From Cheilinus undulatus (lineage: Eukaryota > Chordata > Actinopteri > Labriformes > Labridae), in assembly GCF_018320785.1 (NCBI RefSeq), contig NC_054886.1, positions 30,143,732-30,207,731 of the forward strand: a stretch of 64,000 bases of DNA. Direction: 5' to 3'. The position numbers and the translations under genes were made by a program. Below are positions 23,710-36,364 of this stretch, in pieces. Position 1 is the first letter of the stretch, and every line of letters starts with the position of its first letter. The notes beneath the pieces were generated by a model that ran no database searches, was not told where the DNA came from, and saw nothing but the letters and a program-made list of their open reading frames with translations.

Positions 23710-25449
23710 CAACAAACTAATTACATTACACTATTTACCACTGATTTTACATCTGCATGCAATCTACAGTCCGTGTGAATTGTGCCAGTCATTGTAACAG
23801 TCCTTTTAGGCCACAAAACACAGTGGGATGTATATGGCGCATTTACGTCATGTAATCTAATCCAAACCCCTACATGTGATACATCATAGGAAAGGTCAGT
23901 CTATTGGCTAAACGACTAGTCAGTCAAAAAGAAGCTGGTTCACATTGGCTGAAAGTTTGGAGGGCAGGAGTCCGGGCTGGTCTTTTCTGAACTGCGGTCG
24001 CTGGTTGGACATTAGAGCCTGTGGTTTGGATACACAAATTCTGATCGGCTCAAATGAGGTGTCAATCAAACGGTCAGACCCCAGCGGCCATGTTGAGGAG
24101 AGATGTAAACAATCAGGGGGAGGAATATGCAGATATAACCAAAAGGGAGGAGGATATTTACAGGGTGGACGTTTTTTTGTAAATGCAACTATACTTAGTC
24201 ATGATTTATGGCCTTTTCTTATGAGTTTTGGACCAGATGCTGAGTGTCATTGGATTTATGGATATCTTAGGAAGATTTTGAGACTATTTTTGTGGGAATA
24301 TTCTGATGCAGTGGAACAGGACAGGGCTTCAAAGGTGAGTAATTCTATTTATTTTACTTCGTCTTTTTTGCTGCAGGTCTGACGGACTGTGTTTGCTGTT
24401 ATGGTTGTATCTGAGATTGGGTTATATGGCTGAAAACATGAGATTCTTAGCTTTCAAACAGAGGATCACACTTGTGATATGCTACTGCTGCCACTGCTTC
24501 TCTGTAAAGATGGTGTTATGCAAATTATGTCGTCAACGGCCCGAATATGGGCCGGTGGACGTTAACTGTAGAAACACTTGTCATTATGCTCGCTGTGCCG
24601 GCGGTTTTTGCTACTGCACTCAAAAAGGCAGAACGTAGAGTGGTTACCTGGAACGTCTAGACAAGACCGTACAATGCTGGGCAAAAGGAGATTTTTACTT
24701 TCCAAAAACAGATGAGCGGTGAGTAACAGAGATTTTTCTTTTTCTCAAGGCAGCGCCGCCTGCTTGTTATAACTGTTTTTATCTGTTCATCATTATTTGA
24801 TTTGTGTGAATGCGAGAGTTAGCGCTGCTCATTTGCAATAGGCTACTAGAGCAGGGTTAGCTAACTGGCACAGACCCTCTACAAACTACACAGATTTTTT
24901 TGGTTGGTTTCAGATTTTATTTTGAAACGGAACGTCCAAAGAATAAAGGATTCACGGATGCGTTACCACCTTGGCCTTTGCATATCATCAAGCAAGAATA
25001 CCAGATTTTTGAACAATAGATAACAGATTGTGTGCTTACCTGGGTGCTTCGCTTCAGGATGAGAGACAAATGGATGAGTCCGCCACACGATGATCTCCCG
25101 GTAAACCATATATCATCTAATTTTCGATCATATTTCCCGGGCAACTTGCAGTTTCCTGGTCAACTATAAATCGATGGCTTTTCAATAACATGCAGTTTCG
25201 CTGTCAATCATTTTTCAACTATTTATCAACATTGGTGTCATCGCCCGGTCAACCAGAAATAGATGCTTAATCAACCACAATAGCCGAACATAAATCAATG
25301 TTGTTCCAATGTTATAGTCATCAACATCAGGTACCATCAACAATTCAATGATGATTCAATGTTTATTTATCATTGAGAAATCGATATCAACCATTCTGAC
25401 AGTTCAGATGAAATATCAACATTTATTCAATGTCGTCTTGCTGTCTGGG
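23215..25449. mobile_element. DNA element with 13-bp CCCAGACAGCAAG inverted ends
   Basis: Begins CCCAGACAGCAAG and ends CTTGCTGTCTGGG. Comparison with the empty copies at 16960 (inverse) and 43066 shows that the host sequence is interrupted exactly here, with about 2 bp (TT) repeated. Subterminal regions on both sides are packed with short ATTGAAACAACATTGA-like repeats. The core has two open stretches (23945-24382 and 24393-24638 on plus) with cysteine-rich but unrecognised products, so it is probably non-autonomous. The superfamily was not recognised. Confidence 0.7.
23647..23704. repeat. (TA)n microsatellite
   Basis: About 29 perfect TA units inside the 2.2-kb DNA element. Confidence 0.95.
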
Positions 25450-25990
25450 TTTCATTTTGTTTGTGTTAGATTAAGTCTTCATATCCATTGAATGTCTTTT
25501 GATGCTGACACTTTCATGAAGACACTCCTCAAACATTTACATAGTGATGACTTTCAAAACCAGTTAGGTACGTAAACCTGACAAAGAACACATCCTTGTT
25601 GGAAGAAACAAGCTTCAGAGAATCTGATAAGGTTCTGAAGTTATTTGTTTAGACAAAGAAACAGCACCTGTAATACACATTCTCACCCTTGGATATTTTA
25701 CCCTTTTATTGATTTTATACATCAATCATGGTCAATAGAAGGCCACCAAGACACCTATGACTACTCTGAAGGAGTTCCAAGCTTCACCAGTCAGAGTTTT
25801 ATGGGAGAGTGGCAAAGAGAAAGCCACTGTTGAAGAAAAAAATCTGGACTAGAGTACGCTTAAAGGCATGTGGGAGACTCCATGGTCAAGTGGGAGAAAG
25901 TTTGTTGGTCTGATGAGACCAAAATGGAGCTTTTAAGCCATCAGACAAGATGCCAAGCACACCATTTCCACTGTGAAGCACACAAAGGTG
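25450..25990 (+). mobile_element. Unit A, right part, with Tc1-like fragment
   Basis: Continues the host sequence interrupted at 23215. From about 25740 it carries a Tc1-like transposase fragment (ATGACTACTCTGAAGGAGTT, TGGTCTGATGAGACCAAAAT) matching 43250-43380 and the inverse of 15890-16140. It leads straight into the broken lectin copy. Confidence 0.65.
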
Positions 25991-26031
25991 TGAATGTGTG
26001 AAGTGAGTCACTCTTTTGTTAAATCTTTCTG

Positions 26032-27149
26032 CTGTCCCAGAAGCAGAGCCTGATGTGAAGGTGGGAGAACCATCCGTTCAAGGGAGTTAGTTTTTTTTTT
26101 TTAATCAAAAATTCAACAAAATACCCATATTCTTCAGTGAAAATTATCTGGTGAACACCACCCAAAAGTAAAGTTATTTCATGTTGTGTTTCTTCTCCCT
26201 TTTATTTAGCGTCTGTGTTATTAAGTTCCTTCTGAAAACAGTCTGACAGAGAGTATTGGGCCCAAAATGGGCACAATTAATTAGTGGCCTTCCTCACTTT
26301 AGATCTGATAAGGTCCTCATCCAATGATCATTTCTTTTTGTAAATTTGTGTGCAGATTTGGATCACATCCTCAATGGATCAATATCTTGTCCCCACAGAA
26401 TGCCCCCATGATGTCCATTTTCTTTATTGCTACTCTGATCTTTTAGGAGGGTACCTTGTCCTGGAGTGATGGTACTCCTTTTGACTTCAACTACTGGGAT
26501 GCAGGTCAGCCTGATTGTTATGTATGCATGTTTAGTTTTATGTGCCATGCTAATATTTATTTTCTTTGAGGCACTCTGGCTGATTTGTTCCTGGTCCTCT
26601 GTGGCACTTCATGGCCTCCGTATGCTGACTTCATGAATGGCTCTGCTCAACATACACAATCAGGCTCATCACCCGCACCTGTAGGGAGTCTACAAAAGCC
26701 CAAGAAGCACTTCTCCTCACTCTCTCTCAGCCTGCAGCCAGACCAGCCATGTTGTTTCAGCCACCATTATAATTTCATTGTTAAACATCAGTTTTGTAAA
26801 TAAAAGTCCTTTGTTAAAACTTTGATCGGTTTTCTACTCCCTTATGTTGCTTCCCCCGGAGACTGGGTCGTAACACTCATAACTATTACCAGGCACACTG
26901 CTCATTAACTATGGAGGTAAATTTAAGTATGGCTTTTATTTTTTCTGTGGTCTGAGCATAATATGGATGTTTTTATATGCATTAACGTCTGCAATCATGT
27001 ATTTAAGTACTGTACCTTTAGTTTTGATACATCACCTCATTACCTGAGTTTAGATGAGCCATTGGTAGTCAGTTCATCCCTAATTACCTCTCTCTGTCTG
27101 TTCACAGGTTACAAGAAATTTGATGATCAGCCCTGTCATTTCACATAGC
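26032..27149 (+). pseudogene. C-type lectin-like gene copy 3, broken
   Basis: Pieces in order: prosegment exon (26032-26090, donor lost), start of the first lectin-domain exon (26357-26397), a deletion joining it to the region before the third exon, that exon split by a solo LTR (26447-26515 and 26881-26914), and the last exon (27109-27149) ending early in TAG. The signal-peptide exon is missing; a Tc1 fragment lies where it should be. The deletion removes WLGG and half of the conserved cysteines. It cannot encode a lectin. Confidence 0.85.
26516..26875. mobile_element. Solo LTR inside a lectin exon
   Basis: A 360-bp segment starts TGTTATGTATGC and ends GGGTCGTAACA, the TG...CA inverted ends of an LTR, with an AATAAA-type signal (AAATAAAAGTCC, near 26799). 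It is flanked by CTGAT (26511-26515) and CTCAT (26876-26880), a 5-bp target duplication with one change. On both sides the lectin exon continues. No internal retroelement sequence is present. The family was not recognised. Confidence 0.75.
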
Positions 27150-27406
27150 CATTTGTCTGAGCAATAAAAACATGACGTCTCTTTGGATGACAGAGGCACC
27201 TACAGTACAAAAAGCCTTTTTCTCAGAAATGTCTTTGCAAATACTTCTGAGTCTATAATTTTCCCTTTCTTATGTCTAATCCATAGAGTCAGGTAGAGAT
27301 GTATCATCATAATCTCTAACTCTAGCATATTTCTGTTCTTTGACTGTAACGGGATTCAAGCAATGTTACCATTTTGTTAATTTAACTGTTTTCTTGTCAA
27401 CAACAC

Positions 27407-27412
27407 AATAAA
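27407..27412 (+). terminator. Relic poly(A) signal of lectin copy 3
   Basis: AATAAA in the conserved CAACACAATAAAAGCCTGAG context of the lectin 3' UTR. Confidence 0.5.
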
Positions 27413-27599
27413 AGCCTGAGCATTGAAAAAGCAGCTATTATGAGTCTGAATAGATCATGGATCCTTGATCAATCTGCCTGAAGCATGGGGTTGGTGTTGG
27501 AGGTGTTGCCCTGCAGTGGTTCATCTCCTATCTACTCCATAGCTACTGTGTGAGTAGCAGTGCCACCTACTGGTAGACTGTACACAGAGCTGCAGTGCT

Positions 27600-28255
27600 G
27601 TTACCACCTCCTGTTGTCAATTTTACCTGTAGCTTCACTTTTAACTAAGATGTTTCTGCTTTAAGATATTCAAGAGAAATTAATTTCAAGTACACTGAAG
27701 CATCATCCAGAAAGAATGCTGCAAGCTAAGCTAAAACAGCATAGCAAAATAAATTTGCAATTTTCAATAAAAATTTTAAAATACAAGCTATAAATGCCAC
27801 TTCAGGGCACTTAGAGAACTCCTTAGTATTTATTGACTGATTTTAAAGTTTTAATGTGTCAGTGATTAACTTTTCTGTTGAAGCTAATCAGTCAGAGCTT
27901 TGTTAAATTGAATTGTTTTAATGTTAACATTTCATTTCGATAATACTATGCAGACTTTTACCTCTTTAACATAAAAACAATAAACAAAAATCTAAGACCT
28001 CATATTCCTGTATTTAAGACGCATAAATATTATACTAAAGTGATAAATTTTTAATACTACTTGAGACCCTGGGACTACCTGTAAACATGCTATAAAAAGA
28101 GCTTGACTTGATTTGAGATAAATTTGGTTTATGAAAAGGATGAAATGTTTCAGTTACAGCCAAAACTGTGTTTTCTGATGTCTCTCTTCATAACTGCTGA
28201 ATAGTGAAGATGTTTTTGACCAGAAAGAATTACAGAAGAGGATTACAGGTCTAGG
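27600..28255. other. AT-rich spacer
   Basis: Nothing recognised; its first 60 bp match the flank at 4850-4920. Confidence 0.35.
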
Positions 28256-28259
28256 AAAA

Positions 28260-28610
28260 AATGCAGAGCACACAAAGATTAAAGTCAAAATGACAAGAAA
28301 ATGTCTAAATATCAAGAAAAACAGTCAAAATGTCATGAATAAAATTGAAATGGTGGGAATAAAGTCCAGATTTTGAGAACAGCATTGAAATGGTTGGAAA
28401 AAAGTTGAAATTTCCAGAATGAAGTTGGAAAACAGTTCTGAGATTAACATCGAAATGATGAGACTGCCAAGAAAGATCAAGATTGAATTAAAATAGAAAG
28501 GATAAGTCAATTTTTTGAGAATAAAGTTGAAATGTCGAGAAAAGGGTTGAATTTCAAGAATGTATTTGGAATAGAGTTTCAAGATTAAAGTCTAAATGAC
28601 AAAAATAGTG
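28260..28610. repeat. Degenerate 20-bp tandem array, short block
   Basis: About 17 units of the GAATAAAGTCGAAATGTTGA family seen at 5690 and 30290. Confidence 0.75.
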
Positions 28611-28689
28611 ATACCATAAACAGGGAGGGAGGTCAGACTTGTATTATGTATGGTAAAAAGAGTAATTACTAGGAAAAACTAAGACACAC

Positions 28690-30285
28690 TGTGTTGAAAA
28701 AGTTAAAAAGCCTTTAATAGCTGGGCTAAAGCGCCTAAGCGTTTCAACTCACAAAGTCTTCATCAGGGCATTTAAAAACAAGTGACTGTCCATAGATTTT
28801 CAAGGCTGTGGCAGCTGCCTTGCAATCAGTCAACTGCTTCTCAGGTGAAGTGAAAAAAGTGGGTGTGTACTCTTAATTGGTGCACTCCAACAAAGCAAAC
28901 TCAGAGCAAGAACAATAGTTACACAGTCAGCAGTTACAAAAAATAGACATCAAAAACAATAAACATGATCATAAAGGAAAAGCAAAAAGTCAAAAACATG
29001 ACAAAGAACATGCAAGATAATGATCCCACAGAGCTCTCCCATTCTTTTGCTAATCTTCATATCCAGTGAGGGGGGAGATGACCTACAGATAAGGGGTGTA
29101 GTCCAGCTCTTCATTTAGTCCTGGACTTGTTGTAGCCTTCAGCTTGAAAATCCAATAGGTCTCTCTTTGTAATAGTTTCTTCAGTTTATCTCCTCCTCTT
29201 CTGGACATTTCTATGGCCTCTATGCCAACAGCTTTAAGAGAACCTGGATTGCACCCATGATGCTGCTTGTAATGTTTGGCCATGGGATAGACTTAATTTC
29301 CAATCTGGATAGCGTACTTATGTTCAGCAATTCTTTCTTTAAGTTGTCTTTTTGTTCTTCCCACATAGAAAAATCCACATGGGCCCTGAAGATGGTAGAC
29401 AACATAAGTTGTATTACAGTTGATAATGATTTTATAGGAAATGTTTTATTTAAATGCACATCCTTGAAGCTGTTACTCTGTAACATGGAGTTACAATGAT
29501 TACATCTTCCACATTTGAAAAATCCTTGCGGCCTGCGATCCAGCCAGGTGCCTTTTTTGTCTCCTGGAAGATAGCTGTGTACCAGCTTATCTCCAATGGT
29601 CGGTGCTCTTCTGAAGCTGACTGTAGGTGCAGATGGAAACATATCCTTTAGACTTGGGTCGCTTTGTATGATTTTCCAATAATTGTAAATAACTTGCTTA
29701 ATTTTATTAGCTCTGGTATTGTATTGTGTCACAAAGTACATCTTTTGTTGCTCTTCTGGTAGTTTTTGTTTTTTTTGTAGAAGATCTTGTCTTTTTAGTT
29801 GTTTAGTTTTATTGTAAGCTTCATTGATAGTTTCATTTTTGTAACCTCTGTTTCTAAAGCATGTTTGCATTTCTTTTGCTTTACTTTCAAAGTCAGTTTC
29901 TTCATCACATATCCTTTTTAAGTGCTGGAATTGTCAGTACGGGAAATTCTTTTTCAGTTTTGGAGGATGGAAGCTGTCTGCCTGGAACAGTCTATTTCTG
30001 TCTGTTGGTTTGCGGAAGACTGTAGGGTGAAGATGTCCATCACAGGTTTTCATTATTGTGAGGTCCAAAAAGGCTATTGCTTCTGGGTCAAATTGTAAGC
30101 TTAATTTCAGACAGTCATTGGTAGCATTTAAGTATTCATGAAATGACCTTAGCTCTCATTCTGTAGTAGAAAAAATGAAAACAAGATCATGAATATAACG
30201 ACCAAAATAAAATTTGATAATACGTGAGAGCAGCACTCCTAAGCCATCTTGGGGTTTTTTGTTTATCAACATGACAAAAATAAAC
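28690..30285 (-). mobile_element. Penelope-like retroelement remnant (RT and GIY-YIG end)
   Basis: On the minus strand, 30285-29880 holds RT-like sequence with a YIHDLVFIFST-type segment (the FADD-like box is not clear). 29870-29220 encodes the post-RT region with FFKCGRCNHC and GDKLVHSYLPGDKKG. 29283-29083 encodes the C-terminal end with a GIY-YIG-type part (HHGCNPGSL, RRGGDKLKKLLQRETYW, SPGLNEELDYTPYL). At least two frameshifts separate these. The arrangement is that of teleost Neptune-type Penelope-like elements. The 5' part is missing. Confidence 0.75.
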
Positions 30286-30289
30286 CTCA

Positions 30290-32800
30290 AATGTCAAGAT
30301 GAAAATCAAAAAGTTCAGAATACAGTGGAATTGTTGAAAATATAGTTAAAATATTGACAATAAAGTGGAAATGTAGGGAATAAAGTCAAAATGTTGAGAA
30401 TACAGTTAAAATGTTGAGAAAAAGTGGAAATGTGAATTAAGTGGAAGTGTTGAGATTATAGTTCAAATGTTGATAATAAATGTTGAGATAATACAGAAAA
30501 TGTTGAGAATAAAGTGGACATGTTGAGAATATGAAGGAAATGTTGAGATAGTAAAATGGAGAGAAAAAAAAGCAGCAATGTTGAGATTATACTTAAAATG
30601 TTGAGAATGAAGTCAAAATTTTGAGAATAAAGTATAAATGCTGAGATTACTGTTAATTTGTTAAGATTATAGTTAAAATGTTGAGAATAAAATCAATATG
30701 TTGAGAATAGCGTAGAAATGCTGAAATTATAGTTAAAATGTTGAGAATAAAGTGCAAATGTTGAGATTATAGTTATACGCTAAAAATAATTATGGACATG
30801 TTGGGAAAAAAGTGGAAATGTTGAGAATAAAGTGGAAATATTGAGAATAAAGTGCAAATGTTGAAATTATAGATAAATGTTGCAATTAAAGAGGAAATGT
30901 TGTGAATAACGTGGATGTGTTGAGATTATATTTAAAATTAGAATAAAGTCAATATATTGAGAATAGAAAAGAAATGCTGAATAAGAATTAAAATGTTGAG
31001 GATGAAGTCAATTTGTCGAGAATGAAGTGGAAATAATGAGAATAAAATGGAAATGTTGCACTCAAACTAAAATGTCCAAAAAAAGTGAAAATGTTGAGAT
31101 TATGTCTAAAATGTTGAGAATAGTCAAAACTTTGAGAATTGAGTATAAATGCTGAGATTATAGTTAAAATGTTGAGAATAAAGTAGAAAGGTTGCAAATA
31201 AAGTGGAAATGTTGTAAATAAAGCGGACATGTTGAGATTACACCTACAATGTTGAGAATAAAGTGGAAATGTTGAGATTATAATTCAAATGTTGAGAATA
31301 AAGTCAAAATGTTAAGTATAAAGTGGAAATGCTGAAAGTACAGTCAAAATGATGAGATAATAGTTAAAATGATGAGAATAAAGTGGAAATGCTGAGAATA
31401 TAGTTCAAATGTTGAGAATAAAGTGGATATGTTGAGAATAAAGTGGAAATGTTGAGATTATAGTTAAATGCTGAAAATAAAATGGACATGTTGGGAATAG
31501 AGTGGAAATATTGAGATCATCATGAAAATGTTAAGAATAAAATGGAAATGTTGAGTATAAAGTGGAAATGTCTAAATCATAGATAAAATGTTGAGAATGA
31601 AGTGGAAATGTTGATATTGTCAAAATGTTGAGAATGAAGTCAATTTGTTGAGAATAAAGTGGAAATGTTGAGAATAAAATGGAAATGTTGCAATTACACT
31701 AAAATGTTGAAAAAAAGTGAAAACGTTGACAATAACGTATAAATGCTGAGATTATAGGTTAAAATGTTGAGTGGAAATGTTGCGAATAAAGTGGAAATGT
31801 TTTGAATAAATTGGATGTGTTGAAATTATAGTTAAAATGGTGAGAATAAAGTCAATGTATTGAGAATAGAGTAGAACTGCTGAAATTATAGTTAAAATGT
31901 TGAGAAAAAGTGGAAATGTTGAGATTATAGTTAACACGTTGAGAATGAAGTCAAAATTTTCAGAATAAAGTGTAAATGCTGAGATTATAGTTAAAAAATT
32001 GAGAATAAAGTGGAAATGTTGAGAATAAGGTGAACATGTTGTGAATAAAGTGGAAACGTGGTTATAATTAAATTTTGACAATGAAGTCAATATGTTAAGA
32101 ATAGAATAGAAATGCTGAAACTATAGTTAAAATGTTGAGAATGAAGTGGAAATGTTGAGATTATAGTGAAAATGTTGAGAATAAAGTCAACATGTTGAGA
32201 ACACATTGGAAATGTTGAAATTATATTTATGATGTTACGAATAAAATCGAAATGATGAGAAAAAAATTGGAAATTAGGAGATTAAATTGAAAATGTTAAG
32301 ATTATAGTTAACACGTTGAGAATAAAGTGGAAATGTTGAGAGTAAAGTGGAAATGTTGAGATTATAGTTAAAACATTGAGAATAAAATGGAAATGTTGAT
32401 ATTATAGTTAAAACATGGAGAATAAAGTCAAGATTTTGAGATAAAGTATAAATGCTGAGATTATAGTTAAAATGTTAAACATCAAGGTAAAATGTTGCAA
32501 ATAAATGGAAATGTTGTAAATAAAGTGGAAATGTTGAGATTATATCAAAAATGTTGAGGATAAAGTGGAAATGCTGAGAAAATAGTTAAAATGTTGAGAA
32601 TAAAGTCAACATGTTGAGATTATAGTAAAGATATTAGGAAGAAAGTTGAAATGATGGGAGCAAAGTGGAAATGTTAAGGGTATAGTTAAAACATTGAGAA
32701 TAAAGTGGAAATGTTGAGATTATAGTTAAAACATTGAGAATGAAGTGGAAATTTTGAGAATCAAGTGAAAATGTTGAGATTATAATTAAACATTGACATG
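30290..32800. repeat. 2.5-kb degenerate 20-bp satellite
   Basis: About 120 imperfect units on the consensus GTTGAGAATAAAGTGGAAAT, with a second unit type ATTATAGTTAAAATGTTGAG mixed in higher-order fashion. No gene lies within it. Its minus-strand open frames repeat FILNIST-like words every 60 bp and are a side effect of the unit length. Confidence 0.9.
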
Positions 32801-32804
32801 CTCA

Positions 32805-33070
32805 GGTGTGTCAGAGCCTACAGGTAGAGGGAGGAGGGGAGCCAGAGGGAGCAGGGAGAGAGGAGACATGCAGCAGCCTGCAACATGTAACAATGGATAA
32901 TTTCTAATAAGAAGTGATAATCTGAATGTCTATGAAGTCCTTGCTCCAAACTTGTAGCTTTAATTTCTGTCTCAATTGTAAGTTTTCACACATTCAATCA
33001 CTGAGCAGGCTCACCACCTTCAGCCTCAGTGTGGTCTACCTTAGCAACAGTCTGACGTCTACTTCATACC
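32805..33070. other. Spacer, no gene seen
   Basis: Begins with a purine-rich GAGGGAGGAGGGGAGCCAGA stretch just after the satellite ends; otherwise nothing is recognised. Confidence 0.3.
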
Positions 33071-33076
33071 TGAAAC

Positions 33077-34500
33077 ATGAGGAATGTGAACTGGGAGGGT
33101 TGTTCGACTCTTTCCCTCACAAAAAGAGAGGTCACCAACCTTAGAGAGGACATCCGGAGGCTTTCTGAGGAACTGCAAAGAAAGGACACCATGCTGTCAA
33201 GCTACATCGACATGGCTGCTTCCAAGGCCAAGAGGCTACTGGCCATCCACAACGAAACCTCGGATACTATGCTGAGGGATCCTGTGCACCCAAGTCCTTC
33301 CTCATGCTCAACTTCTAATCCGTGGGAATCCTGGACAGAGGTTGTGGTTCGAAGAGGAAAAAATAGGAGGAAACAATCATGTTCTCCCTCGCCGCTCCTC
33401 CCACCCATAACAGAGGTCACATTTTAGATCTAGCTATGACCTATGGCCTGTCAGCATCTGTGACCTGTGACCTGTGTGTTATGGCCCTGGGCTTGTCTGA
33501 CCATTTCTGTGTGCTTTTTAATATCAGTGATTTTAAGCAACGGGAAAAACCAGTGCCTGCTTTTAGGAAACGCTATCTTACTGCTAAGGTGGCTGTAGAA
33601 TTTATTGACATTTTAACTGATATCCCCCAGATGTTTTATGTTCCTCTTGTGATTTTATTGTCGAAAATTTCAACAGTAAACTTAGGTCAGCAAGTGACAC
33701 AGTGGCACCAATAATAATCAAAAAAGTCTCAACAAAACCTCCCTGGAAAAACAATTACATCATCAACCTGAAAAGAAATTGCAGAAAAGTAGAAAGAAGG
33801 TGGAAAAGAAAACAAAATCCGAGTTAACTGTAATATTTTTCATGATTATCTAAATATCCACAGCACAGCGGTCAAAGAAGCAAGAAGAGAGCGTTTTTGA
33901 AAATTAATTTACAATAAACAAAACAATTCAAAAGTCCTTTTTACAACCACAGACCATTTAATCAATCCTGTTTTAGACTTGTCATATGATGACCTTGCTG
34001 TCCACTTCAGCAGTAAAATAGATTTTATCAGATCAAACCTTTCACTTTCTCAGCCTTTTTTATTTTTATCCTTCAGAATCTTTGCTTTTAAATGAGGAAA
34101 CACTGGAGAGTTTTGTCCTGGAGGATGCTGAATGCCTAAAAAGGTTTTTAAACAACTTAATCTAACTACGTCATTTTAGACCCCTTCCCAGCATGACTTC
34201 TTAAAAACTTTTCTGACATTGTTAAACATGATATTCTTACAATTATAAACTATTCTCTTCAGGCAGGCGTATTCCCCTCTGCTTTCAAGACTTCTATTAT
34301 CAAACCTCTCCTGAAGAGAAGCAACTTGGATGCAGCAGTGCCTGATAATTACAGACCTGTGTCAAATTTGCCATTTTTAAGTAAAATTTAAGAAAATATT
34401 GTTTTAAACCAGTTAAATGATTTTATTAATGATAGAAATATTTATCAGTCTGGTTTTAGAAAAAAAATCACAGCACAGAGACTGCTTTAGTTAAAATTGT
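33077..34500 (+). mobile_element. L2-like LINE, rearranged fragments
   Basis: Plus strand: 33095-33300 encodes a coiled-coil ORF1-like part (REDIRRLSEELQRKDTML, SYIDMAASKAKRLLAIHN). From 33400 comes the ORF2 endonuclease end (GHILDLAMTYGLSASVTC, LGLSDHFCVLFNI), and from 34255 the RT start (AGVFPSAFKTSIIKPLLKRS, then DNYRPVSNLPFLSK). The RT core is missing here. Many stops and frameshifts. Confidence 0.75.
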
Positions 34501-36300
34501 AACAGCCTCAGGTCCAACATGGATAAGAAATGAAGAGTTCATTTGCAAATGACATAAACATGGATAACTTTGATGAAACAGAGGAGGCTGTTGTTTTTAT
34601 CGACACCTGGTCACAAAAGAGAAGAGAAATTAAGATGAATATGCTCAGAATGTGGTGAAAAAAGTGCAACATAGTGGAGGAGTGCCGTCTATAGCCTGTA
34701 CACACAATATAGCTAATGTATGTCAGGCCACATTGTCTGAAGATGAACTATCATTCATAAACTGAGTCCTATATACTAGGACGGATAAAGTAAAACAAGA
34801 CGCCATGCTGCTGTCTTACATGGACATCACACCAGTGAAACATAGGAGATCTAAAGTGAATAATCCAGCATGGCAAAAGGCGAGGGAACTGAGTGTCAAG
34901 TACTGTGTCTTGACGGAAAAACACGGGAGAATCCCGATCTGCAACACCTCATTTATGAGCGTGTTTTTTGAGTATTAATTTCACTTAATGATTATGACTA
35001 TGTTTATGATAGTTTTCTGATGGTCTGCAGCGCTGTCTGGCTTTTCCTGGATGTCAGCTTTCTTGGTTTATGAAATCTTTATGCATACATACAGCTAATA
35101 AGATGCCACCTAATGTAATAATAATGTAGTAATATTTCACTTGAACCCTTTTTTTGTTTAGGCATTTGTAGTGGGGGTGTAGCATCTTTGTTTTATGTTA
35201 ACCAAGCTGCCTTTCCTGTCGCTTATGGAAGTCCTTTCTTGCCAGTTAGAGAGAAAAAATAAAAGAAAAAAACTAACTCCTGATTTCAAAAAAAGAAATC
35301 CCTTGTAAAGTCATAATTAGGAAATAAAGTAAGCCAGCCATAAGATGAAAAGCAGTGATTATAATTTTTGAGGTATGTGAAAGCTTGTAATATTATGAGA
35401 TACAAAGTCATAATTATGAGAGTATTAGTCATGATTATGATTACAAAGCTGCACTACAATGCTTAATACTAAGCAAAGAGTAGTACTAAAAATGTGCAGC
35501 ACTGACTGCTGAATGTGAAATACACTGCAAAATAACTTTGCAGTTTAAACCTTTTGGCTTGTTTTATGATGAGTAACACTGGATACTGTGAATACTAAGT
35601 AACACTGACTATTGAACGTGGGACACTGCAAAAAAGCAATGTTTTTATAGCAGTTATTGTTACCTGACTTTTGGGTTTGTTTCTCTGTTTTCTGTTTGCA
35701 GTTCACTGTCTTGCACTTTTAAAGTTAACAGAACAGAGCCAATTTTAAACTCATCCGTTTGTTTGTTTGTTTTCATGATAAGTACCAAATACTGTTCAAC
35801 ACTTATACTGCTAATACTGAGTACATCCGAATAGCTATGGTTTTACAGCTTTGTGCAGTTTGCTGTTGTCTTTCTTGTGATTCTCATAGCAGTTTATCTG
35901 CAGTCAGTACAAACTTTACCTACTGTTTCAAACACTTTACCTGCTTGTTTTATAATAAAATGAAATTACTATTGCTTTTAGAAGACACACAGACACACAT
36001 ATGGCCTTATTGAATAGTAAAACATGAACTGTAGAGTTATCTGTTTTTGTGAAAAAAAAGCAGATTTATCTGCTTTTGCCAACAAAACAAACTTTGGATG
36101 AAAAAAATCTATTATTGATAAAGTTAAATATTTTCAAGATACCTCTCTTTTGTTATATTTTTTCTGCTTAGTCAAAGCCACCCAACTTCAGTCTGATTGA
36201 TATTACCTGGAGTAAACAATGAAAAAATGCATTTCATGAAAATGTATAAAAACAGAGTTATCTGTTTTTGCAAATGCACTCTTCAAATTATCTTACTTTA
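34500..36300. other. Unassigned AT-rich interval inside LINE remains
   Basis: No supported gene. Only the outer parts are LINE-like; the sequence between them (for example 34700-35300) was not recognised and may be an insertion into the LINE copy. Confidence 0.35.
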
Positions 36301-36360
36301 TTGAAGTGTGGTGTTCCCCAAGGTTCAATTTTAGGCCCTACTCTTTTTAACCTCTGTCAT
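36300..36360 (+). mobile_element. L2-like LINE RT core fragment
   Basis: The plus strand encodes LKCGVPQGSILGPTLFNLCH, the conserved GVPQGS box of non-LTR RTs, in the order expected downstream of 34380. The separation suggests one LINE split by later insertions. Confidence 0.7.
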
Positions 36361-36364
36361 CAGG

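Noticed and set aside
31752-32090. 112-residue open frame and similar ones within the 20-bp satellite, and at 5882-6127
   Set aside because: Translation of a 20-bp tandem repeat free of stops by chance; the residues simply repeat FILNIST-like words.
30290-32800. Possible CRISPR-like array
   Set aside because: No unique spacers between conserved repeats; it is a degenerate tandem satellite in a vertebrate genome.
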